Source: Melampsora larici-populina 98AG31
Lineage: Eukaryota; Basidiomycota; Pucciniomycetes; Pucciniales; Melampsoraceae
Direction: 5' to 3'
DNA: 64,000 bases
NCBI RefSeq assembly: GCF_000204055.1
Contig: NW_006768825.1
Coordinates: forward strand, 62,001-126,000
Below are positions 48,494 to 60,002 of the stretch, in pieces. The notes below the pieces were generated by a model that saw only the letters and a program-made list of their open reading frames with translations, was not told the DNA's origin and did not search any database. Position 1 is the first letter of the stretch. Each line of letters opens with the position of its first letter. Both the position numbers and the translations under genes were made by a program.

Positions 48494-51400
48494 GAATGGT
48501 CATAGTCGTCTAAAGCTTCGTGAAATTTATTTTGAGAAAATAATGAATGACAGTCAAAGCCAAGAACCTTAAGTTCATGAGCTAGAAATCCGACGATAAA
48601 TAAGTTTGTATGATAGGAGTTGAGAAGTGAGATGATGAAAAATTGAGATGATCAATGGAAAAGTGTTGGTCTACCGTAGAAATCAAATTACAAGAACATC
48701 ACAAAGCATGACATCAACAAGTGGGTTCGAGATACAAAAGAAGTGGAAGTGAGAGTGAGGAATTAAATTTGGTTTGATTGCTGGTGATTATTATTTGAAC
48801 AGATTGAAATAAAGTTGAGATTGAATTTGATGATTGATGGGTTTGATTGAGGTGTGATAAGACAGAGAACCCGAGTTTGACATCTCATTAAAGAAATCTT
48901 AAACAACCATCACTCGTTCATTGCCTGTCCTTCCTTGAGGATATCCGATACATGCTTCCTTGGTATTCTGACGAAAAGATTTGAAGAACTTGGACGAACA
49001 CCGGTTCCCTTGAGACTCAAAATGATGAGCTCGCTCAACTTCTACTTCTAGCTTGTAAAACCAATCTCAACTCTTTCTCCTCAAGCTCGTCTCATGGCGC
49101 ATCCAATTCGGATTTCTTCTCTCGCCACGGTGACAACCTGTTGCCGATTGTCTCTTCCCACGCTCTCGGCGCTCGCATATCATACTGCATACAACAAAAT
49201 AGAAACAAACTCCGATGGAAGCCGAATGATACACAAGAAGGCTAAAATAGAGAAGCGCATGCATGCATCTCAATTCAGCACTCAAGAGCACCCAGTTCAG
49301 GCGTTGGGTGAAATATATGCTCTTCTACCGGGTTCTTGCTTTTGGAGTAATCGTTCTTCAGGTCAGAGATCTTATCAGATTCTAAGATGCTCTACAAGGA
49401 AAAAATGACGAGGAGGGTCGTAGGAGTTCAGGTTGTAGACGTTGATAGCCAAGAGTGAAAAAGTTCCCAAGAGTTTCCTTAGAATGCCTTCGGATAAGAG
49501 CATTAAGTCTGAATAACATGTGGTGAAGATGTAAACAAATTGAGAACAAAATGCTAAAGTCCGCTGACCTTTGAATGCTGTTGAAAGCCGTGGTCCTGGA
49601 GGAAGAAGTAACATGACCATCTCGAAGGATCTTCTTATTTTCATATTTGCTGAGCCTCCTTCATACCCTTTGCCAAATGAGTATGTAGGTCATGTCGTTG
49701 ATCAAACTGGGAGGCTAGGCCATTCAAGTACAATAAAATCGAATATCTTGTTCTAGATCATGGTAGGATGAATCTTGAAAGCTGGCATCCTAGAATGAGC
49801 CTGCAGTTTAAGCCGATCAAACCACCGAGGCAAGAGCCATTTACGACCAAGGCATCCTTCACGCTCGCCCATCCATGCTCTGATCGTAGGTACATAGCTG
49901 ACCTGCCGCAACCTCCTCACTAGCGTGTCGCCCAAACACCGGGTTCTGAATCTTACTCACCTCGCCTAAGCTTGTATACAACGGGAAGCTTGTCCGGTCT
50001 CGATTTCAACGCGATCAGCTTATCAACGTCGCACGTTTCAATTTGTCTAGCCTTCCTGGTCCATTTCCAGTTCCTGCAAAGGACACGTCCACCCGAACTC
50101 CAAAACTATCGGCCGTTACCAAGAGTGCTACTCCAAATCAGATCGTACCAATGGCTCCATTTCCCAAAGCTGCAAATGGGATTGCTGCAAGCAGTTCGAA
50201 CAGAGCAACAAGTGCTACCACAAGAACGCTTCGAAGTGTAAAACAATCTTATTGAGTGAAACATCTACACTACGGTCCAAACTCAAATGGCTCTTTTATC
50301 CTCAGAACGTCCATAGTCACGAGCATTGCCATTTCATCTCAGATATCTCCAACTTACAAATATGGTATGTAATCAAAACATAAAGTAAGCATTTATGTAC
50401 CGAACACATCTTCATTATGAACAATAAATAAAAATCAGACGTACTCGGAATATACACCTAGTAATCATTATCTGATGCTTATCAATACGTTCCAATGATA
50501 TAATTAGTTCAAATATAATGAAAATGCCATGTCTATGAACACCATACGTCTGATGTTCATCTCGTGAACATTATACACAAAAATGAAACCAGTACATATT
50601 GGTTTGATGGCCACAACATCAGACCTGAGGCTCAATCTTTGGAGTCACTCGGCTCATCATTTGCTCAGCCTCCACTGATTTCAGGGGCCATCCCTTCACT
50701 GGTTTTTTTCTTTTCTTCAACTCTTTCTCTTCGTCTTGTCTCTAACTTTTTCTTCAATTTTTCTCTTTCTTCGACCGTTTCTTCAACTTTCTCCTTTTCG
50801 TCTCCAATTCCTAGTTCCTCTCCAGGCTCCACTCCCCCACTTCTTCTCTTCATGTTCCCAGTTCCTTTTGTTTTGTTTCACGTTGGTTATCAGTTCCATC
50901 TTTGATTGGAATTTTGAGCACCTCATTTTTCTCATGTTCATCTCTCGAGCCACATCCTCAACTTTCTCTTCAACCTCAACCTGTTCATTTGTTAATGTCC
51001 AACCTACCAATCTCATTCTTGACCCTTTTCTTTTTTTCCTGTTGCCTATCATCATCCTCAGCTTTCCTTTCTTTTCTGTCTTCTGCTTTTCTGTTGTTTG
51101 TTATCTATGTACAAAATCTGATTTGTACCTCATAGAATACCTCACAGAGGGATGTCTTGTTTCTCTTGCCTCTAATTGTGAGCTGTCTCTATGTTTGCAA
51201 ATCATCGTTACAAAAAAGTGAATGCAACCCACAGTATGAACACTTCAATATGAGAGAAAGAGAAAATCAAAATCGATCAAAACCGATATGAAAAGCCAAA
51301 AATCGAAAAATTGAGAAACAAAACCTGCCAAATGCTCGATCGGTCTCATGTTTGATGGATGTACTTGGTACATATCCACAGTGTACTCAGAAACTCAGCA

Positions 51401-52518
51401 CTTTCTCGGCAGTATATAACACCAAGAAACATTCTGAGAACATGGGACTTACATCTTGAATGCGCAGAGCATTCAAAACAGTTACATACCAGTTATGTAT
51501 CGTGGCTGCTCAAAGAAGTTAAGAAGCGTACCGTTGGGACGTACCGCCGATATATACGTTATATCGATGGTATCATGTTTACTATGGACGTTTTCAGAAT
51601 CCACAGACCTTTGTTTCTGGACATCCAGTCTCATTACATCTCAATTACATCGGGTTTGGACCGTAGTGTATACGTAGATAGCCATAGTCAGGTTAATCCC
51701 ATTAAGGTCTTAGCTTAACTAAGGTCTAACCTTCAGTTCGACCGGTCTACACCGTCGACGAGCGAGCACAAATAACCCAGACACAAAAGCCGATCCCTCG
51801 ACACTCGAGTAATCGAGGATTGAGTATTTGGTGAGAACAGAGACCTCGGCCCCATTCGATTTACCTGGTCTACATGCCTGCTGTCAAGGCTGGTTACAAC
51901 GTTATGCGCCCAACCGTGTGAAGGCATAAAATCGTGTGAATATGGTGTCTCGTATTTTTCTTGACGAAACACTCTAATAGCTCTCCGAAATATGGTGAGC
52001 TTATCCACCAGTTGAACTTGCTGCATACTCTTCAGAAGGCAGAGATGCTGATCTTTTCATTGTTTCGATATACACTTTGAGATCACCTTGACAATTTCTT
52101 ATGTACAAAAACATATATAGGGCACAGTGTTGATGAGGATATGAGCCTGCTCGAATTCAACCTAATTCAACCCATCCACCCTCGGGACTTGAGATCTCGA
52201 ATCTGTCGTCGGAAATTTGTCCAAACTCTTTGTTCAACCTTGATGAAGTGTAGATCTTTGACGTCGGGCGATAGAACAATTGCATTTATCACTCTGAGAC
52301 AGAGAGAATCCAACGAAGATGGACGTGGTTCGCCCGTCTTTCGTATGGTAGTTGCTCCTTGCTTTTCTTGAGATTGACGATATAAGAGCACGACTCTTCT
52401 CGAGATTCAGATACAGCATCCTCCCCAGCGCATCTCTTCTACGTCGAGATTTCCATATCCAATTATATTTCATTCCCTTGACAGAATAGCTTGCTATACC
52501 TTATCAAAACTTTGCAAT
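48494..52518. other. 4-kb region without a confident gene
   Basis: A 104-codon + frame at 49094-49408 starts with an Arg/Ser/Thr-rich sequence resembling a mitochondrial presequence (MAHPIRISSLATVTTCC), but no downstream exon chain could be fixed. Coding-like, GC-richer text also occurs at about 49753-50255 (+), ending with a Ser/Thr/Pro-rich C-terminus (RTLRSVKQSY, stop near 50253). The two may be parts of one unresolved or degraded gene. From about 50690 to 51080 the + strand is a long C/T-rich tract. The remainder shows nothing recognisable. Confidence 0.35.
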
Positions 52519-53452
52519 ATGAATCTATCCTGGGTTTCTGCTGCGCTGGCCTTGGCTGGTACATGTCTCACTGCATTTTTCCTTTTGCTATCTTCAATTC
52601 TCGTCTTCTGGTCAGACGGAGCACTCATCTTTTGCTTTGCGTGTATGCCATCTCTAGTGACTGTCAGCGCTGGTTTTATACCGTTGGAGTCCGAGTAGGT
52701 GATAGTCAATTACTCCTTATTCTCTCATAATCCTGATGTTCGTGAAGAGGCTGATTCCTTTATCTACTATATCTCATAGTGACCAACAGATTGCAGTTAC
52801 GCAACCCAATTCCATCACACAGACCACAACAGTTCAGACAGTCACTGCATATTTCCAAAGCTCGATGACAGCTATCCAAAATTGTCACGGTCAGATAAGG
52901 ACTGTAAGCCAAGCACGGGTTGCGGTCACAACCATTACTACGACATTCCAAAAAATCCAGGCTCAATTTCCTGACTTCCAACAATGCAGGTGCACTGGTC
53001 TTGGTCAAGACGTACGTTGATTTCCATGAATACGCGCACGGCCATTCAAAGTCGTGCCAAATTGAAGCATGTTGCTTACCCACAACGTGAGACAGGAGGG
53101 CTTCCATCGAATCGTCATCGCGCTGTTCACTCAGTTCCAGGCTGTTGTCAACACCGTCAATGTACGCTTCAGTGCTTCGCTTGACCTCTTTCAATGTCAG
53201 TCATGTTGAGTTTTGTACTGTATTATATCTAGCTAAATTTTCCAAACTTCTCCAGCCTGTTGGCAAGAATTTGAGAGCTACTTTGGCACAGTCGGTTCTT
53301 TTGCAGCAAACATCCAGCTCAACTTATCAACGCTCCTCCACGGGGTTCTTAACCTCCATATTCTTTCCAAAATCGGACTCAATCTGAATGGTCTTGGCAT
53401 TGACCTCAGCATCGGCATTGGCATCGGCCTCGGCATCCACCTTAGAGATTGA
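52519..53452 (+). CDS. Predicted secreted protein, 201 aa, rust-type glycine/isoleucine tail
   Basis: Five exons (52519-52558, 52658-52694, 52780-53011, 53096-53195, 53256-53452; phases 1, 2, 0, 1) give 201 residues. A signal peptide (MNLSWVSAALALAVTVSAG) is split by the first intron. The mature protein is Thr/Gln/Val-rich (ITQTTTVQTVTAYFQSS), with a CHGQ cysteine, a CRC pair (about 98-100) and a later SCWQEF cysteine. It ends in a hydrophobic Leu/Ile/Gly tail (IDLSIGIGIGLGIHLRD). Pucciniales encode many secreted proteins of this general form, with few Cys, Q/F-rich helices and a repeated (L/I)G tail. I place it there by recollection of the pattern, not by search. A role at the host interface is inference. 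All introns have good GT-AG sites. Confidence 0.75.
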
Positions 53453-55158
53453 TTTCCTCACAAAGAATGGGTCTGGGATCTGGGCGGATTAGCAGCTGGG
53501 TTGTTACGTCTGAACTTCATGAGTCAAAGTCTTATCAGTGTGCATGAAAAAAAAGCACAAAAGTCAGACGCACAAAGGAAAAAACAGAAAGAGAGTCAGG
53601 TTAAACACAAGAGTTCTGCGGGCGGAATTATTTTTGAGCAGAGGCTGGACAAGTTTTTCATCAAATACTTAAGAAGTAGTAAGTAGATAACACAATTGAG
53701 GACAGATATTGTTGTTGGATCACATCCCAAAGTAGCCTGGATGGGTTAGAGGAGAACAAAAGCATGTTGTCTTTTTGGAGTGACGGAAAAGGTGAGAAAG
53801 GCTTAGGTGTGAAGACGCTGCACAGGATTTTTTGTATTTTTATTAGGGAATCAGATTGATTAGACAGGATGGGGATCAATGAATTGTACGATTTATGAAA
53901 TGAAGTTACACACATAAAACCGCAGACGAGTACATCTCTTGTGATCAAGGTGTTGACAGTCCCAGATTGGATGTGGATGTTGCAGCTCAGAAGATACTCA
54001 TTTTTGTCAAAGTGCATGCCAGAAAAAAGGATAAATTCAGGTTACTGTGACAATTTCAACTTTACCTGGTAATGCTACACTGACCACGAGGAAATGAAAC
54101 AGAGCTTAACCTCATAAAGGGCCAAGTCTACCTACATAATCATGAGAGAACCTGCACTTGAGAAAGTTCTTGTTTCTTTAGCTGATGAAACAGCAACATG
54201 GCATTACGTCCTCTGTCTATCATGCTTGATTTCTTACCAAGATTGATTCACCTCCATCAAAAAGTGGTCAAATCTTGGCGCGCTCATTTCCTATGATTCA
54301 TCAACACATCTTTATCGCAGCAATATTGTTTGTCTGACTTATCCCGCGCTGATTTATGCCAGTGTAGGAGGACAAGGCCACCATAGTTTTCTGGCTATGT
54401 GGCTTTTACTTTGGCTCAGGTCTTACAGTGATCTGCGCCGAGTTTCACCTCCGCAAGAAAGATTTGCTATCCTATGTTATTGTACTTGTACTGTCTCAAG
54501 CATTCACTCATGTCAGAATAATGAACAAGCTCATTATCTGTTAACTCATCTCCGCTGTTCAGCCTCGATATTTAAATACATGGAACTGAATAATCTGGCA
54601 CCATGGTTTGCGTTTCTTGACTATTTTCTTCCAACTCTTGAAAATGAATTTAGATATCAATCACTTAAAAGCTTTTTCAAGACTACTATACATACTGATT
54701 CCTTCAAATATCTCGAGCTTGCGTGATACTGCTTCAAATTATTCTTTGTAGCATAAAAAATTCCTCCACAAGGCGTGAGGTTTTGTTGGGATTTATCTTT
54801 ACCGATCCCCAGGTAACCTTAAGATGAGCTAGGTAGTGCAAATATAGCAACATAAAAGTCAGAACCATGATGCCCAATCGTCGAATCATACGCATGGTTG
54901 AACCACTGAGAAGTCTGAACATGGCCCAGACATACCTTCAGTAAAGCCAAAATAATTTAGTTTACCAAGCTTATATAAGAACAATCAAAGTATCTTCTTG
55001 GTATGATATATTTGTAGTAAGGAATGTTGAAAGAAGTATGGAGGAATGTCACGTGGGGTATAGTTGATTGTTTTATGTCAAGATGATTTTTGCACAGACA
55101 AAGAAGTTGTGAGATCAGCCAAGCGAATTATGCACTGTGATTACGTAAAACTCTCATA
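53453..55158. other. Intergenic, no gene
   Basis: AT-rich. Frames at 53501-53686, 53661-54017 and 54397-54726 have no motif, start context or splice partners. Nothing else was seen. Confidence 0.4.
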
Positions 55159-55256
55159 GCCCGGTTAGCTCAGTCGGTAGAGCATTCGACTTTTACAAAG
55201 TTTCGTCTTCCAAAGGTGGCATCGAATTGTCGGGGGTTCGAGCCCCCCATTGGGCG
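55159..55256 (+). tRNA. tRNA-Lys(UUU), second intron-containing copy
   Basis: The mature sequence is identical to the gene at 29542. The anticodon TTT is at 55192-55194, and the intron is again 25 nt (55196-55220), starting one base 3' of the anticodon. The intron differs from the first copy by a few bases in its middle. The flanks CTCWTATA upstream and GAGTCATTTTTGCCT downstream are also shared, pointing to a recent dispersed duplication. It lies 184 bp upstream of the ARG8 start. Confidence 0.96.
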
Positions 55257-55261
55257 AGTCA

Positions 55262-55266
55262 TTTTT
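55262..55266 (+). terminator. Pol III terminator (T5)
   Basis: TTTTT, 6 nt after the tRNA end, in the same context as the first copy. Confidence 0.8.
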
Positions 55267-55439
55267 GCCTTTTGTGGTAAATTTTTTAGCCGAGACAGCT
55301 CAACTGCCCTCGGGACTCGGAACCCTAATTCGATTGCTGATCAGAAGCCGTTCAAAAATTTCGACCACGACCTTCGACAAAAGCTTTCTGGTTTGGGTCT
55401 TTTACCCTTACAACCTGCTCATCATTTAGACCTACAAGC

Positions 55440-57652
55440 ATGAGTGCCCTCAGGCTACATCCAGTAAGGCGACTCTTATTTACCAGCCAACGAACTTCTC
55501 TACCATGTTGCTCAAGGTCGATTTCGGAACATGTACGTTGAGCTATGTCCATCGGGAGTTCGCTTAGGAAAGAATCCTCATTTCAGTCCTCCGCATAGGC
55601 TTCATCTAAATTCAGTAATGTCACTCATCCCGACGAGCCCGCTCCTCCGGAGGTGACGTGAGTTCCGATGAAATTGATAAGAAGTAAAATATGGAATCAA
55701 CAAAACTGACCTTGTCTATTTCTCAGCGCACAGATTCAAAGATGGGCAGAATGCACTTTAGTTCCATACGCTAGACCTCCCTTGATCATATCCAAGGGAA
55801 AAGGTTGTAAAGTTTGGGACACTACTGGACGAGAATATCTCGATTTTACCGCTGGGATTGCTGTCAACGCACTGGGTAAGATTTCTTTGATCGTTTTCAC
55901 TTGAGCTTTTGATCTTATCACTCATCAAGATTGGTAACATCGCAGGGCACGCGGATGAGCAAAGTCAGCAGATTCGAAACTGAAAAAACACCCCCACCAC
56001 GAAAGCTCTTCACACATACTCATATTGACATCTGATCATCACGTCTGTTATAGTTGCCCAGCTCTTGGCACATCAAGCTTCATCCTTAACGCACAGCTCG
56101 AATCTCTTCCATAACCCATATGCCGGGGAATTAGCAGTCAGTCTGGTCGAAAAAACGAAGAAATATGGGGGAATGGGATTCTCAGGTTCAACTGGAAAGA
56201 AAAACACTAACGAATCCGGCTGCAAAGTGTTTTTCGCCAACTCGGGCGCTGAAGCAAACGTGAGTCACGAAAAAATCTCAACTTGATTTCAAGAATATAT
56301 AATGTCTTTCTTATTTTTCAATTTCTCAAACTTCAAGCTCAAGCTGATGCTGATGACTTGGGGTATTATCTAAAACATATAGGAAGGTGCTTTGAAATTT
56401 GCCCGCAAGTTTGGTAAAGTTCAAGACCCTACCGGCAAGAAACACGGCTTGGTAAGGTCTTCATTCAGATTGGTTGGTTCACTTGAATATGCTTATGCAT
56501 GCGATCCTTTCTGGGCAGGTGTGCTTCGGAGATGGGTTTCATGGCCGCACAATGGGTGCACTATCAGTCACATATCAGCCTAAATACCAAGCTCCTTTCG
56601 AACCTCTCATACCCGGTGTTACACATGGAAAATTGAATGATGTTGCCGCTCTCAAGGACTTGATAACCAAAGAGACATGTGGGGTGATTGTTGAACCAAT
56701 ACAAGTGAGCAAAGCTCTTGGTCTTGCCTGTTTTTGTTTGACTGGAATGAAGTTTCTGGCGCTAAATCTCATCAATCTCGCTGATAGGGAGAAGGAGGCA
56801 TCATGGAAGCCTCAGAAGAATTTTTGCGCGCTCTGAGGCGCCGATGTGATGAAGTGAAGGCTGTGCTGATCTTTGACGAGATCCAAGTGAGTCAGCCCTC
56901 AACTATTCTGACTCTACTTTGATGGCAGAGCTGAATCCTACGTGGCGGATAGTGTGGATTGGGTCGAACAGGTTATTTATGGGCACACGCCTCCTTTGAT
57001 ACTGATTGCCATCCGGACATTCTGACTATGGCCAAACCGCTTGCAAATGGAATTCCTATCGGAGCTATCCTGATGAGAAACGAAGTGGCCAATGTGATTC
57101 AACTTGGTGTGTCAATTTGTACCTCTATAGCTATCTCGTCTACCAACTCAATCATTTTCTTGTCCTATTATCATGACAGGTGACCATGGAACTACATTTG
57201 GGTATGTTATGTTCCTCACGATAGTGTGAGATCATGTGGAAAGCCTCACTGAAACTGACACCTTGGCGGTTATCTGAAGTGGTGGCCCCTTGCAGACCTC
57301 CATCGCTCATCATGTACTTCAAAGAATTGCCCGCGACGACTTCCTTGCTAGGGTCCATCACGCCGGAGCCCTTCTCAAAGATCGACTAACCAAATTATCT
57401 CAAGACTTTCCAACTCTTATAACAGGACCCATCCGTGGACGTGGATTGATGGCAGGGATGCAAATGAAGAAAGCTGAGCACGTAAATGAGGTAGTCAAGA
57501 TGTGTCGTGAAAGAGGCGTACTCGTTCTTAGTTGCGGAAACTCAACAGTAAGATTTGTACCAAGTTTGATAGTTGAAGATCAAGAAATTATGATGGCTAC
57601 GGATGTACTTGGGGCTGTGATGCAAGAACTAGTACGCACTAATGAACGTTGA
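55440..57652 (+). CDS. ARG8: Acetylornithine aminotransferase, mitochondrial (ARG8)
   Basis: Eleven exons give 475 residues in one frame: 55440-55532, 55599-55657, 55727-55875, 55946-55963, 56054-56259, 56383-56451, 56519-56704, 56788-56886, 56953-57106, 57180-57201, 57280-57652. The first exon reads as a mitochondrial presequence ([20 protein letters not shown]), which fixes the start. Class-III aminotransferase motifs follow: [83 protein letters not shown] and the PLP-binding TMAKPLANG with Lys321. It converts N-acetylglutamate semialdehyde to N-acetylornithine in arginine synthesis, using glutamate and PLP. Family-wide alignment favours ARG8 over ornithine or GABA aminotransferase (GHTTFGGGPL-type block). 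All catalytic residues are intact. Exons 4 (18 nt) and 10 (22 nt) are very short. Confidence 0.95.
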
Positions 57653-59314
57653 CTGTCATCTTGGTCTTTGGCATCACAGAAGGATTCTACGTAGTCCTTC
57701 ACGAGGATATATTTGTAGTTTATATCTGTGTAGTAGGTTATCACACTCTGTCCATAGTATCTGGAACTGGTTCCCTTATCATTCCTAATGACTAGGGACC
57801 AGTTGATTCACGGACATACTGGATGTCCATATTGTACTTGTATCCCTCATCATCTGCTTTCCTGCTTTCATGATCTCGGGCTCCGTTGTCCTAGCTCCAA
57901 TGCCCAAATTCATCTCCCATGAACAAACATTGTCAGATTGAGCAAGAGTGATAACCTTTCACTCAATGTGCTGTAGAGCTTTTGAGGCAAAAAAAGAATG
58001 TTGTGGACTACAAAATTGATCCCCAAAGAAAAACAAATTGTGTGAAGCATGTAAAGCCTTCAGAGCTGTTATCTACACAGTGCACAGTGAACACAACTTA
58101 GCACCAATGGAGACTGAATCTGAGTCCGCGCTTTCGGTGCAAGTAATCTGCTTAAGCGAGTGTTGAATTACTTCCCTATTCATATCATGAGTCTGACTCT
58201 AGTTACTACAAGATCTATACCATATGTATACTGTAATGCTGCAGGCAAATTGTACACTCAGAATTTTTTCATCTCAAGGCAGTGGATATATCGACCAGCG
58301 GTGTGGTTGCGCCCAGAATTATCATGGTATTTCTTATAGATTTTGCCATGCAACTTGCAAGCCATCAAGAACTCAGGATTGTGCTATGTATGGGGTATTT
58401 GGTTACATTGGGGTGCCCATTAGGGGGATCCAAGTTAGCCAAAAGTGTCTAAAATGTTTTGTACTTTTGGCCTCCTCTCAGTCCTTCAAAATTTATTCTT
58501 TTACAACCAAAATCACTAGGTAGAATGTGCTTCTTAAGTGGGCCTTTTTTGTCTTCTAGAAATTTATAAACTATGAGCAGCATTTTACAGTTGTAATTTA
58601 GGCATCTTTCAACTTGAATCCCGCTATTATTCCTAGTGTGTTGGATTTTGAACTGAAAAGATATTTGTTCTCGAGATATGTGCTTAGCAATCACATGAGC
58701 TCAGCAGTCATAGGGGTAGCATTTCATGGACCATCAATAACAATGCAACATTGGTAGACCTCTGCTGTGCAGGAAGGCTGTCACAGCCCCAGGGGTGGAT
58801 GCAACCAAAAGACAGAATGATACACTTGATTCAAAATGGAATAATGACTCACCAACACACATATATATAAGCAATATCATTTGTCTGTTTATGGCTGGCC
58901 TGTAGATGGCTGGCAGGAAGTACATGGGCACAAGGGGCCTAAAGGTGAAAAAAGGTCAGCCTGTGTAGGTAAGTTGGGGTGGCACTTGGTCCTCAAATCC
59001 CCAGTCTTGACCAGTCTGAACCTCAGGAAGACACAAAAATGTCCCCACTGCTCATTGTGAAGCCTTCTGCCTAACCCAAAGCCGTGAGCACTGAGCGGGA
59101 GCCCAGGTGACTTATCCCCTAGGCCCTACTCGACGTCCTGAGACCGGTCTTACTACCCGGGGCGGTCTATCCTAGAACCCGATAGACCCCCGCTATACGA
59201 GGGTAGGTTTGGGACATGTCGGCAGTCTTTTGGCATTGCGCAGGCGAATCACTCACCTGCGATCCAATTCTATAGAACCTTCCTTCTTCCGAGCTTCGAT
59301 CTTGTTGCAAAGCT
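57653..59314. other. Intergenic with a GC-rich patch
   Basis: The ARG8 3' UTR lies at left. Around 59090-59215 the sequence becomes GC-rich and holds a stem-loop (GGTCTATC 59164-59171 with GATAGACC 59181-59188), just before the uL11m gene. Frames in 58224-58931 have no support. Confidence 0.45.
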
Positions 59315-60002
59315 ATGGCCTCCAAACAAGTGGGTAACGCATTTGTTCGGTGGGTGCGCTGGTCGATCTCAGCGGTAGAAGTAACAACGAGAAGCTGATC
59401 AAAATCCTACTCTCGACTTTACACATTGTGATCGAAATTTGCAGCCTTATTGTTGAAGCCGGGAAAGCCAGTCCTTCACCTCCAGTCGGCCCTGCTTTGG
59501 GAGCCAGAGGAGTAAAGGCAATGGAGTAAATTCAATTCCTTACATCAATCCTGAACGCAATGAGTCCTGAAGCTAATCTCGTTGTTTTCTTTCTACAGTT
59601 TTTGCAAACTTTTTAACGCACAAACTGGTCAGTCCACTTCCAGCGGTCGATTCACGTAACTCGCAAGCAATGACTAATACTGTGAATCGCGAACCAGCTC
59701 ACTATGAACCTTCGACTCCCATGCGAGTCAAGCTATCGATCGCACCCGATCGCACCTTCACCTTTCAACTCAGCTCACCTCCTACCTCCCACTTTTTTTT
59801 CAAGACACTCGGAATTGCTAAAGGAGCCGGTGACACCGGCAAAGTGGGATCTATACCAGTGGGCGAACTTAGCCTGAAGCACGTGTACGAGATTGCAAAA
59901 ATCAAGAAATCAGATCCAGGCATGGATCACATCCCCCTAGAAAGTGTTGCGCGAAGTGTTGTAGCTCAAGCTCATAATATGGGTATCAAGGTCATTGCAT
60001 GA
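59315..60002 (+). CDS. MRPL19: Mitochondrial ribosomal protein uL11m
   Basis: Four exons (59315-59349, 59445-59525, 59599-59627, 59698-60002; phases 2, 2, 1) give 149 residues, the usual uL11 size. The conserved L11 blocks are in order: [43 protein letters not shown], a Lys/Gly-rich linker, [18 protein letters not shown] and [32 protein letters not shown] is typical of the mitochondrial rather than cytosolic form (yeast MRPL19). uL11 sits at the stalk base and contacts the GTPase factors. The longer frame beginning at 59670 only extends into an intron; the spliced model restores the family sequence at FNAQT-AHYEPS. Confidence 0.93.

Noticed and set aside
55440..57652. 4-aminobutyrate aminotransferase as the identity of the class-III aminotransferase
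   Set aside because: Block-by-block agreement, the mitochondrial presequence and the overall length fit the acetylornithine aminotransferase family better.
59098..59215. GC-rich stem-loop patch as a structural RNA gene
   Set aside because: No cloverleaf, A/B boxes or terminator run are present. Only one 8-bp stem is visible.
59670..60002. 110-codon frame starting [15 protein letters not shown] as an independent short uL11 gene
   Set aside because: Its first ~9 codons fall in an intron. Splicing 59627 to 59698 joins the conserved FCKLFNAQT block to AHYEPS and completes a full-length uL11m.
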